From DASTOB01 sp035720425 (lineage in GTDB: Bacteria; Chloroflexota; Limnocylindria; Limnocylindrales; CSP1-4), in assembly GCA_035720425.1 (NCBI GenBank), contig DASTOB010000025.1, positions 1 through 26,725 of the forward strand: 26,725 nt of DNA. The letters are read 5' to 3'. The translations under genes were made by a program, and so were the position numbers. Shown in pieces: positions 15,345 to 21,935 of the stretch. The notes below the pieces were generated by a model, which was given only the letters and a program-made list of their open reading frames with translations, did not search any database and had not been told where the DNA came from. Each line of letters begins with the position of its first letter. Position 1 is the first letter of the stretch.

Positions 15345-16970
15345 ATGCAGGACGTGCTGCCGCCCGAGCGCTCCGGAGAGCGATCCTCGCCCGCCCGCGT
15401 CATCCGCCGTCGGCTCATTGCCGTCCTCGTCGCGGAGTTCGCGATCCTCATGGGCGTGTCCGCTGTCCAGGGCTTCTGGCCAAACGGCGTCGGTCGTGAG
15501 GGAGCGCTCCTCGTCCTGTTCGGAGTCGGCCTGACCCTGCCGGTGGGCATGGCGCTCCTGGCTCGCCAGCTTCTCGACGACGTCGAGGGCCTGGCCTCTG
15601 AACGTGACGAGCTCCGCGAGATGTACGGGCGCGCGCGCCTGGACTCCCTGCGCGATCCGCTGACGGGCCTCGGCAACCACCGGGCATTCCAGGAGGAGCT
15701 GGCCCGTCAGATCGAACAGGCGCGTCGCCATCCCTCGCCCCTCGCCCTGCTCATCGTCGACGTCGATGACCTCAAGAAGGCGAACGACGAGCGCGGTCAT
15801 GAGGCCGGCGACGAGCTCCTGATCGGGTTCGGGCGCATCGCTCGGGCCGTGCTCCGCCGGGCTGATCGGGCGTTCCGGGTCGGCGGCGATGAGTTCGCGA
15901 TCCTCCTGCCGCAGTCGGACATCGAGACCGGTCTCGTCGTCGGCCGGCGCATGTTGGCGAGCGCCCTCGAAGGCGGCGACCCAAGCCAGCCCGTGAGCCC
16001 GTTCTCGGTGTCGATCGGCGTGTCGGCCTTCCCCGTCCCGAGCGTCGAGGGCACGCATCTCTATCGCCATGCGGATGCGGCGCTGTACTGGTGCAAGCGC
16101 CACGGCAGAACCGCCGTCGTCGCCTACGACGCCGGGCGCCACGGCTCCGCGCTCGAGGAGCGGGCGATCGAGGAGCTGTCGGCCGACGTCGGCAAGACGA
16201 TCGCCCGCCGGGCCCTCCGGGCCGTCTACCAGCCGATCTTCTCCCTCGAGACCGGCGCGCCGATCGGTTACGAGGGTCTCGTCCGACCGGGCGACGACTC
16301 GCCGTTCCAGAATGCCTCGTCACTGTTCGCCGCCGCGGAGGCGGCGGATCGCATCGTCGAACTCGATATGGTTTGCCTTCAGGTCGTCGCCGATGGGACC
16401 GCCCACCTCGAGGATGGCGTCTACCTGTCCGTCAACCTGTCGCCACGGACGGTGGAGTCGGACCTGTTCCGAACCGCTGAACTCGCGGCGATCTTCCGTC
16501 GCCGCGGGATCGAGCCACACCAGATCGTGCTCGAGCTGACGGAACGCGAGGAGGTCGAGGACCTCGAACAGCTGCGATCCAACGTCGACGCCTGCCGGCG
16601 AGCCGGCTTCCGAATCGCCGCGGATGACGTCGGCGCCGGCAATGCCGGACTTCGTCTCCTGAGCGAGGTCCCGTTTGACATGCTGAAGGTGGATCTCTCG
16701 CTCGTGCAGGGCGGGGTGCTCAACGATCCCTCGTATGCCGTACTCCGGGCACTCCAGGAGCTGGCCACTCAGCGCCGGGCCTCGATCGTGGCGGAGGGCG
16801 TCGAAACGGCCGAGCAGCTGGCGGTGATCAGGGACATCGGGTTCGGGGCTGCCCAGGGCTACCTGCTCGGCCGCCCGACAAGCGCCCGGGTAACCGACCG
16901 CCTCGATCTCGCGGCCCTGTCGGGGGCCACCTGGGTGGACGTCACGGACGTCGACGAACCGGCCGCCTGA
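15345..16970 (+). CDS. Membrane GGDEF-EAL protein (c-di-GMP synthase/phosphodiesterase)
   Basis: 541 aa. Two membrane helices (about 22-44 and 53-73) are followed by a short linker and a GGDEF domain (98-262) with intact GGDEF at 180-184 and a product-inhibition site RRAD at 171-174, five residues before it. The EAL domain (280-520) has EGL in place of EAL at 310-312, Asn364, Glu397, the Asp427-Asp428 pair, a Lys in MLKVD and the later AEGVET and AQGYLLGRP boxes. The Glu of the motif is kept, so phosphodiesterase activity is possible. There is no periplasmic sensor domain. The start at 15345 follows GAGG by 4 nt; an ATG at 15303 has no such site. It is convergent with the c-di-AMP receptor gene. 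Confidence 0.92.
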   Translation: MQDVLPPERSGERSSPARVIRRRLIAVLVAEFAILMGVSAVQGFWPNGVGREGALLVLFGVGLTLPVGMALLARQLLDDVEGLASERDELREMYGRARLDSLRDPLTGLGNHRAFQEELARQIEQARRHPSPLALLIVDVDDLKKANDERGHEAGDELLIGFGRIARAVLRRADRAFRVGGDEFAILLPQSDIETGLVVGRRMLASALEGGDPSQPVSPFSVSIGVSAFPVPSVEGTHLYRHADAALYWCKRHGRTAVVAYDAGRHGSALEERAIEELSADVGKTIARRALRAVYQPIFSLETGAPIGYEGLVRPGDDSPFQNASSLFAAAEAADRIVELDMVCLQVVADGTAHLEDGVYLSVNLSPRTVESDLFRTAELAAIFRRRGIEPHQIVLELTEREEVEDLEQLRSNVDACRRAGFRIAADDVGAGNAGLRLLSEVPFDMLKVDLSLVQGGVLNDPSYAVLRALQELATQRRASIVAEGVETAEQLAVIRDIGFGAAQGYLLGRPTSARVTDRLDLAALSGATWVDVTDVDEPAA

Positions 16971-16971
16971 T

Positions 16972-16983
16972 CCGGGCGCCCGG
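16972..16983. terminator. Palindrome between convergent GGDEF-EAL and c-di-AMP receptor genes
   Basis: CCGGGCGCCCGG is a perfect 12-bp palindrome within the 22-bp gap between stop codons. No T-tract is present. Confidence 0.35.
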
Positions 16984-16992
16984 TTCCGGTCG

Positions 16993-17313
16993 TCAGATCC
17001 GGATGATCTGCTCCAGGTCGGCGACGAGGATCGTGGCACCGCCGTGGCTCACCGTCCTCGCCTGCCAGTCGGCGAGTCGCTCGAGGAGCACGAGCGGGAC
17101 GTCGAGCTCGCGGCCGTGCGCCGCGTCCTCGAAGACCTCGACGACCGCCGCGACCCGTTCGTCCTCGACCGCGAGCATGAACGTGGCGTTCTCCTCGCCG
17201 AGGAACCCGCCGACGGTCGGGATGCGCGTGAACCGATGGCCATCCGCACGGAGGCGGTCGGCGACGAGGTCGGCGTCGGCGCGATGGACGATCGCGATGA
17301 GCAGTTTCGCCAC
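16993..17313 (-). CDS. Cyclic-di-AMP receptor, PII-like (DarA/PstA family)
   Basis: 106 aa, normal length. Family marks are the first strand KLLIAIVH, then TRIPTVGGFLGEENATFMLAVED (29-51), whose TxGGFL and Asn form the c-di-AMP site, and the end HGGATILVADLEQ. These small trimeric proteins resemble PII and bind c-di-AMP; their downstream targets remain poorly known. The start is GTG with no ribosome site, but TAGGAT ends exactly 6 nt upstream, so the mRNA is probably leaderless. No c-di-AMP cyclase or potassium transporter adjoins it; the neighbour is a c-di-GMP enzyme. Confidence 0.88.
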   Translation of the reverse strand: MAKLLIAIVHRADADLVADRLRADGHRFTRIPTVGGFLGEENATFMLAVEDERVAAVVEVFEDAAHGRELDVPLVLLERLADWQARTVSHGGATILVADLEQIIRI

Positions 17314-17319
17314 GGCATG

Positions 17320-17325
17320 ATCCTA
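17320..17325 (-). promoter_or_regulatory. -10 element TAGGAT, leaderless-type promoter
   Basis: TAGGAT on the minus strand lies 6 nt before the GTG at 17313, the same geometry as at 3401, 21279 and 23573. No -35 box is seen. Confidence 0.55.
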
Positions 17326-17357
17326 CGGCACGCGTGGTGCCGCCGTCCCGGGTCGGG

Positions 17358-18515
17358 TCAGGAAACGGGGATGCGCTTCTCCGGGTCGACGAACGGCATC
17401 GGCACGACGGTCGCCATCCGGTCGCCCCACTCGGTCCGGACGTGCAGCTCCGTGCCCTCCGTCGCGAGCGCGGCGGGCAGCCAGCAGTAGCCGATGTTCT
17501 TCATCAATCGCGGCGAGTGGATCGCGGACGTCACCTTGCCGACCTGCTCGCCGCCGACGGTGAACGCCGGCCACTTCGTGTTGTTGAGCGCCGGGAACGG
17601 GGCTCCGCCGAGCTCGACCCCGACGATCCGGCGCGCGACACCGGCCGCCTTGATCTTGCGCAGGGCGGCGATCGAGATGCACGCGTCGTCGGCGAGACCC
17701 TCGTCGACGAGTCGGTCGAGGCCCATCTCGTAGGCGTTGTTCTCGTACGTCATGTCGGCGCCCCAGTTGAAGATGGCGCCCTCGATGCGACGGATGTCGC
17801 TGGGCCCGGTGGGGCGGACGTTGAACGGAGCGCCCACCTCCATGAGCGTCTCCCACAGCTCCGTGCCGCGCGACGTGTCGAGCAGGTAGATCTCGTAGCC
17901 GACCTCGCTCGTCCAGCCGGTCCGGGTGATGACGACCGGGATGCCGCGGATCTCGGCGCGCCGCCACCAGTAGTACTTGAGGTCGAGGATCGAGTCGCCG
18001 ACGAGGGCCCGGATGAGGTCCTTCGACTTCGGCCCCTGGACCTGGAGCGGGGCGACGTCGGCCTCGCGGATCGTCACGTCAAGATCCGGATACGCGTTGC
18101 GCAGGCCGCGCGCGAAAAGCAGCGCGTCCGACGACGCGAGCGCGAACCAGAACGTCTGCTCGTCCATCCGGGTGAGCACGGGATCGTTGATGATCCCGCC
18201 GTCGCGGTCGCAGATGAGCACGTACTTGGCCTGGCCCACGGCGCACTTCGACAGGTCGCGCGGCGTGAGCAACTGGGCGAACCGCGCCCCATCCGGACCG
18301 GAGATCTCGAGGCACCGCTCGACCGAGACGTCCCAGATCGTCACGTCATTGAGGAGCGCCTCGAACTCCGCCTCGAACGTGTCGAAGCGGATCGGGAAGT
18401 ACATGTGGTTGTAGACCGTGAAGCCCTTGGGCGAATGGCGCTGTGTCGCCTCGTAGTACGGCGTTCGGCGATTGCGCGCACCACGCTGAACGAGGCCCAT
18501 GTCGAACTCGGCCAT
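17358..18515 (-). CDS. GcvT-family folate-dependent protein, DmdA-like
   Basis: 385 aa. An aminomethyltransferase-fold protein with N-terminal GcvT domain and C-terminal barrel (about 285-385). Segments such as GFTVYNHMYFP (31-41), TIWDVSVER (59-67), DGGIINDPV (105-113), LQVQGPKSKD (157-166), RTGWTSEVGYEIYL (198-211) and RRIEGAIFNWGADM (242-255) match, from memory, the DMSP demethylase DmdA better than the glycine-cleavage T protein. The Asp-Asp of T protein in the GGI-DD loop is Asn110-Asp111 here. It would move a methyl group to tetrahydrofolate, but the substrate is not proven; non-DmdA relatives share this look. No gcvH or gcvP is adjacent. GAAGGGAG precedes the ATG by 4 nt. A strong RNA hairpin lies in its 5' region. 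Confidence 0.78.
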   Translation of the reverse strand: MAEFDMGLVQRGARNRRTPYYEATQRHSPKGFTVYNHMYFPIRFDTFEAEFEALLNDVTIWDVSVERCLEISGPDGARFAQLLTPRDLSKCAVGQAKYVLICDRDGGIINDPVLTRMDEQTFWFALASSDALLFARGLRNAYPDLDVTIREADVAPLQVQGPKSKDLIRALVGDSILDLKYYWWRRAEIRGIPVVITRTGWTSEVGYEIYLLDTSRGTELWETLMEVGAPFNVRPTGPSDIRRIEGAIFNWGADMTYENNAYEMGLDRLVDEGLADDACISIAALRKIKAAGVARRIVGVELGGAPFPALNNTKWPAFTVGGEQVGKVTSAIHSPRLMKNIGYCWLPAALATEGTELHVRTEWGDRMATVVPMPFVDPEKRIPVS

Positions 18516-18671
18516 CGTGCTCCCTTCCGTTCCGGCGACAGCTGCCGCCGCACGTGACCGTCGCGCGGGCTCGCCTGGATCGGCCGATTCTGGCGGCGGC
18601 GCGGTCCAATGCCGCTCGCGTCCCGCCTGATGGACCGGTCCGCGTGGTCGGACGACGAGGCCCGAAACGGT

Positions 18672-18725
18672 TGACGGCCCGACGTCCTCGCAGACGCCGG
18701 GCCATCAGGCCATTCCCCCGGAATG
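18672..18725 (-). promoter_or_regulatory. Two-hairpin structured element upstream of the GcvT/DmdA-like gene
   Basis: On the minus strand, TGATGGCCCGGCGTC pairs with GACGTCGGGCCGTCA (18707-18693 with 18686-18672) around a 6-nt loop: 15 pairs, two of them G-U. On the plus strand those two positions are A-C mismatches, so the fold favours minus-strand RNA. Just before it is a second hairpin, CATTCC-GGG-GGAATG (18725-18711). The element lies 87 nt after the nuclease stop and 157 nt before the GcvT start. It could be a terminator of the first gene or a regulatory leader of the second. It does not match glycine, THF or SAM riboswitch text that I know. Confidence 0.5.
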
Positions 18726-18731
18726 AGGCCG

Positions 18732-18743
18732 GTACGAACGTAC
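18732..18743. promoter_or_regulatory. Palindrome GTACGAACGTAC
   Basis: A 5+2+5 perfect inverted repeat, 7 bp from the two-hairpin element. It may be an operator or a third small stem. Function unknown. Confidence 0.25.
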
Positions 18744-18781
18744 TACTGCGGGTGGACCTGCGGCAAGAGGCTTGCGACGGC

Positions 18782-18805
18782 CGGCGGTGCCGTCGCGCAC
18801 CGGCG
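18782..18805 (-). terminator. Hairpin just after the MBL nuclease stop
   Basis: CGGTGC-GCGACG-GCACCG on the minus strand, extended by three further pairs beyond one mismatch, begins 7 nt after the stop codon. There is no T-tract. If this ends the nuclease transcript, the larger hairpin further on would belong to the GcvT leader. Confidence 0.35.
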
Positions 18806-18811
18806 GGCCCG

Positions 18812-20362
18812 TCAGTCGAGCGCCACCCGTTCGTGCCAGTGCGGTCGGTAGACGTCGACGCCGAGCGCGCGAGCCTTCGGCTCGAGGACGTCCTGGGCGT
18901 CGGGGTCCCCGTGGACGAGGAAGACCCGCCGGGGTCTGCCGGGCTCACCGGTCGCGCGATCCGTGACGAACCCGCGCAGCCAGTCGAGCAGCTCACTCTC
19001 GTCGGCATGTGCGGAGAAGCCGCTGATCGAGCGCGTCCGGCAGCGCACCGGCAGGACCTGTCCGTTCACCTTGACCGTGGACGCCCCGCGCTGGAGGTGC
19101 GCGCCCAGCGTGCCCTCGCCCTGGTAGCCGACGAACAGGATCGTCGCGTCCGGGTCCGACACGAGCGTGCGCAGGTGGGCAACCACCCGTCCGCCGGTGA
19201 GCATCCCGTTCGAGGCGACGATCATGTACGGGCGAGCGGCGTTCGCGATGGCCCGGGACTGACGGGTCGTCCGGGTCACCACCTGCCTGGGATAGTCGAG
19301 CGGCGTCTGGCCGTCCCGCAACAGCTGTCGGGTCTCCTCGTCGAACAGCTCGCTGTGGCGGCGGTAGATGTCCGATGCGGCGGAGGCCATCGGCGAGTCG
19401 AGGAAGAGCGGCAGGAGCGGGATCTCGCCCCGTTCGATGAGCCGATCCAGCTCCCAGACGACCTCCTGGGTGCGCCCGATCGCGAACGATGGAACGAGCA
19501 GGACGCCGTTCGACTCCGCGACCATCCGGACCGTCTCGGCAAGGATGCGCCGGGCCTCCTCCTCCGGCTCGTGTTCGCGTCCACCGTAGGTCGACTCGAC
19601 GATCACGTAGTCGGCGGCGGCGAGGCGGGTAGGGTCCCGGATGATGGGCGTCCCGGGCCGGCCGAGGTCGCCCGAGAAGACGATGAGGCGCTCCGCAGCG
19701 TCGTCGCGATCGCGGACCCGCAACCGGATGATCGCGGAGCCCATGATGTGGCCGGCGTCGAAGAACGTGGCGTGGATGCCCGGTGCGACCTCGGTCTCCT
19801 GCTCGTAGTCGAGCGGGCGGAACTGGGGCAGCACCGCCTCGGCTTCGCGCTCGGTGTAGAGCGGCGCATCGAGGTCGATGAGCAGCTCCGGCGGCTGGGC
19901 GCGCAGGTCCGCCTCAGGATCGAGGGCCGGGGCCGCGTGCTCGATGGCCGCCTCGATCGCCGTCTCATAGTGCTCCGTCTCGCGGCGATCGTCCTCGACG
20001 GCCCGATCCGGGTTGCGCCGCTCCCAGCGGGCCTCTCGCTTGGCGAACTCCTCGTGGAGCCGGCCGGAGTCGCGCAGGACGAGGGTGGCGAGCTCGATCG
20101 TCGCGCGCGTGGCGCGGATCGGGCCGCGGTAGCCCTCGCGGACGGCGATCGGGAGGAGGCCGCAGTGGTCGAGGTGGGCGTGGGTCAGGAGGATCGCGTC
20201 GACGCGCGCCGGGTTGAAGCCGAGCGGTATCCGATTGCGGACCGACTCGTTGGGGCTGCCCTGGAACATCCCGCAGTCGACGAGGACGCGGGCCCGCTCG
20301 GTGACGAGCAGGAAGCGGGACCCGGTGACCGTGCGGGCACCGCCGAGGAAGCGCAGCTCCAT
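18812..20362 (-). CDS. MBL-fold/beta-CASP RNA nuclease-like protein (CPSF73/YSH1 family)
   Basis: 516 aa. The metallo-beta-lactamase signature HAHLDH is at 61-66, with further metal ligands in DAGHIMGSA and SGDLG. A beta-CASP insertion follows (VESTYGGREHE, FAIGRTQEVVWEL, DSPMA, ASNGMLTGGR), and the C-terminal RMMBL region has ISGFSAHADESELLDWL and VHGDPDA. This is the architecture of RNA-processing nucleases related to CPSF73 and bacterial TTHA0252-type enzymes. An insertion of about 100 Glu/Asp/Arg-rich residues (100-200) lies between the HxHxDH motif and the next ligand. The ATG at 20362 begins directly at the conserved MELRFLGGARTVTGSRFL strand; the frame upstream is Arg/Ser-rich and not homologous. 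CACCAT 6 nt before the ATG weakly fits the leaderless pattern. The GH16 gene lies upstream on the same strand. Confidence 0.9.
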   Translation of the reverse strand: MELRFLGGARTVTGSRFLLVTERARVLVDCGMFQGSPNESVRNRIPLGFNPARVDAILLTHAHLDHCGLLPIAVREGYRGPIRATRATIELATLVLRDSGRLHEEFAKREARWERRNPDRAVEDDRRETEHYETAIEAAIEHAAPALDPEADLRAQPPELLIDLDAPLYTEREAEAVLPQFRPLDYEQETEVAPGIHATFFDAGHIMGSAIIRLRVRDRDDAAERLIVFSGDLGRPGTPIIRDPTRLAAADYVIVESTYGGREHEPEEEARRILAETVRMVAESNGVLLVPSFAIGRTQEVVWELDRLIERGEIPLLPLFLDSPMASAASDIYRRHSELFDEETRQLLRDGQTPLDYPRQVVTRTTRQSRAIANAARPYMIVASNGMLTGGRVVAHLRTLVSDPDATILFVGYQGEGTLGAHLQRGASTVKVNGQVLPVRCRTRSISGFSAHADESELLDWLRGFVTDRATGEPGRPRRVFLVHGDPDAQDVLEPKARALGVDVYRPHWHERVALD

Positions 20363-20382
20363 GGCCGCATGGTGACAGGCCC

Positions 20383-20396
20383 CGCGCCGCGGCGCG
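20383..20396 (-). terminator. Palindrome between the GH16 stop and the nuclease start
   Basis: CGCGCCGCGGCGCG is a perfect 14-bp palindrome located 3 nt after the GH16 stop. It probably ends or insulates the GH16 transcript. There is no T-tract. Confidence 0.4.
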
Positions 20397-20399
20397 CGA

Positions 20400-21137
20400 T
20401 CAGAGCGGCGTGAACGTGAACGAGTCGAAGCGGACCGAAACGGCGTCCGCCGGGGCGTGACCCTGGAACAGCCAGAGGTTGATCCGGATGCGCTCGTCCT
20501 GCGACGGCGGGATGCCGCTTCCGCTGTACGTCCAGCTCGTACCGGCGCTCGAGAAGTCCACCTGGTCGGGGCGCCAGGTGAAGGAATGGGTGGTCGTTCC
20601 GGTTGATGCGATCGTGTAGCGCAGCAGGTGCCCCGCGGCGTCCCACGGCTGGACGACGAACTGGGCATTGCCCTCGCTCAACGGGTCGCCCCAGTCGGCC
20701 ACCTCGATGTCGATCTCGCGGTTGTTGAACCGGGCGCGATCGCTCCATGTGAACAGCCCGAGGACTGCCCACGGATCGAAGGCCGAGACGTCCGACTCGA
20801 TCGTGAACGTGTACGTCCCGTAGCCCAGGTGCGGGCCGATGATCTCGGCCGCCGTCCAGCGTCCGTTGCGGAATGCGATCTGCATGACGAGATCGGTCCC
20901 GTCGACGCTGACGTTGTCCTTCGAGAACACGTTCGGGCCCGGGCCCACCGCGCTCGTGCTCGTCTTGACCTGCCACTCGAAGCCGGACCACGTGACGCGA
21001 TCCGGGTACCCCGGCTTGCCGCCTCCGCCGCCGCCGACGCCGCCAGGCTTGGCCGCCGCGACGGGGCCGGCCGACAGGGCAAGGACGAGGATCGAAGCAA
21101 CGACGGCGGCGCGCCCGAGGCGCGGTCGATGAGTCAT
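20400..21137 (-). CDS. Secreted GH16-family glycoside hydrolase-like protein
   Basis: 245 aa. A signal peptide (1-29, VVASILVLALSAGPVAAA) is followed by a Gly-rich stretch (32-40) and a concanavalin-like beta-sandwich. The GH16 active-site motif EIDIE is at 141-145 within NNREIDIEVADWGD, keeping both catalytic Glu and the helper Asp. Other GH16 features are GYGTYTFTIES (106-115) and the SFTWRPDQVDF strand. GH16 enzymes cleave beta-1,3 or mixed-linkage glucans, agars or related polymers; which one cannot be read here. The ATG at 21137 follows GAGGAGGG by 7 nt. With the GH18 protein it is the second secreted carbohydrase of the window. Confidence 0.88.
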   Translation of the reverse strand: MTHRPRLGRAAVVASILVLALSAGPVAAAKPGGVGGGGGGKPGYPDRVTWSGFEWQVKTSTSAVGPGPNVFSKDNVSVDGTDLVMQIAFRNGRWTAAEIIGPHLGYGTYTFTIESDVSAFDPWAVLGLFTWSDRARFNNREIDIEVADWGDPLSEGNAQFVVQPWDAAGHLLRYTIASTGTTTHSFTWRPDQVDFSSAGTSWTYSGSGIPPSQDERIRINLWLFQGHAPADAVSVRFDSFTFTPL

Positions 21138-21157
21138 CCGGGGGCCCTCCTCGCCCG

Positions 21158-21163
21158 AGTGTA
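21158..21163 (-). promoter_or_regulatory. -10 element of the GH16 gene
   Basis: TACACT on the minus strand lies 6 nt before GAGGAGGG, so the leader would be only about 15 nt and contain just the ribosome site. No -35 match is apparent. Confidence 0.4.
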
Positions 21164-21266
21164 GGCCGACGCCGGCCACCGCACAGCCCCCGCGACCCGT
21201 TCGCGGTGCGCCACGGCACCGATCACCGTGCACGATCGCACCGGTCGCGACCGCCGCCGCGCCCGC

Positions 21267-21272
21267 TACGAT
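21267..21272 (+). promoter_or_regulatory. -10 element TACGAT, leaderless-type promoter
   Basis: TACGAT ends 6 nt before the ATG at 21279. No ribosome binding site is present between them. Confidence 0.55.
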
Positions 21273-21278
21273 GCCGCG

Positions 21279-21935
21279 ATGCACGCTCGCTGGGACCTCC
21301 GCGCCGCCGCGCCCCGGCTGCCCGGCCTGCTTGCCGGGCTCGCCGTGTTCGGGCTCGGGATCGCTCTCATGGCGGAGGCGGGCCTCGGTCTCGGCCCGTG
21401 GGAGGCGCTCCATGAAGGGGTCGGGCGGATCTTCGGCGTGCCCCTCGGAACGGTCTCGATCGCGCTCGGGATCCCGATCCTCGCCCTGTGGTGGCCGCTC
21501 GGCGAGCGACCGGGGATCGGCACCCTGCTCAACGTCGTGCTGATCGGGACCGCGACGAACGCCGGCCTGCTCCTCTTTCCCCGCCCCCCGGAGCCCGCGA
21601 TCCAGCTCGCGATGATGCTCTGCGGCGTGCTCGTCATCGGCGTCGGATCCGGGCTCTACCTCGCGGCGGATCTCGGACCGGGACCGCGCGACGGGCTCAT
21701 GACCGGGGTCCACCGCCGGTTCGGTTGGTCGATTCGGCGGGCCCGGACGGCGATCGAGGTCGCCGTCCTCGTCGTTGCCTGGGCGCTCGGCGGAACGATC
21801 GGGCTCGGTACGGTCGTGTTCGCCCTCGGCATCGGCCCCGTCGTCCAGGTCTTCCTCGGCGTGTTCGATCGGGAGGGCCGGGTGCAGCGACGCCGGCGCG
21901 TCGAACTCGGCGGACCGGGCACGGTGGGCGAGTGA
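21279..21935 (+). CDS. YczE/YitT-like integral membrane protein
   Basis: 218 aa with about five hydrophobic helices: LPGLLAGLAVFGLGIALMAEAGLGLGPWEALHEGV, TVSIALGIPILALWWPLG, TLLNVVLIGTATNAGLLLF, IQLAMMLCGVLVIGVGSGLYLAADLGPGPRDGLM and TAIEVAVLVVAWALGGTIGLGTVVFALGIGPVVQVFLG. The repeated AxLGxGPWexL and ADLGPGPRDGLM elements are typical of the YczE (COG2364) family. No biochemical function is established for it. The start is supported by a -10 element at leaderless distance. The stop overlaps the GTG start of the peptidase (GTGA), implying translational coupling. Confidence 0.8.
   Translation: MHARWDLRAAAPRLPGLLAGLAVFGLGIALMAEAGLGLGPWEALHEGVGRIFGVPLGTVSIALGIPILALWWPLGERPGIGTLLNVVLIGTATNAGLLLFPRPPEPAIQLAMMLCGVLVIGVGSGLYLAADLGPGPRDGLMTGVHRRFGWSIRRARTAIEVAVLVVAWALGGTIGLGTVVFALGIGPVVQVFLGVFDREGRVQRRRRVELGGPGTVGE

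Noticed and set aside
18516..18811. Glycine, THF or SAM riboswitch before the GcvT-like gene
   Set aside because: None of the conserved core strings I know for these classes occurs; only the hairpins are supported.
20363..20668. 102-codon N-terminal extension of the MBL nuclease
   Set aside because: It overlaps the GH16 coding region, is Arg/Ser/Pro-rich, and family homology begins exactly at the ATG at 20362.
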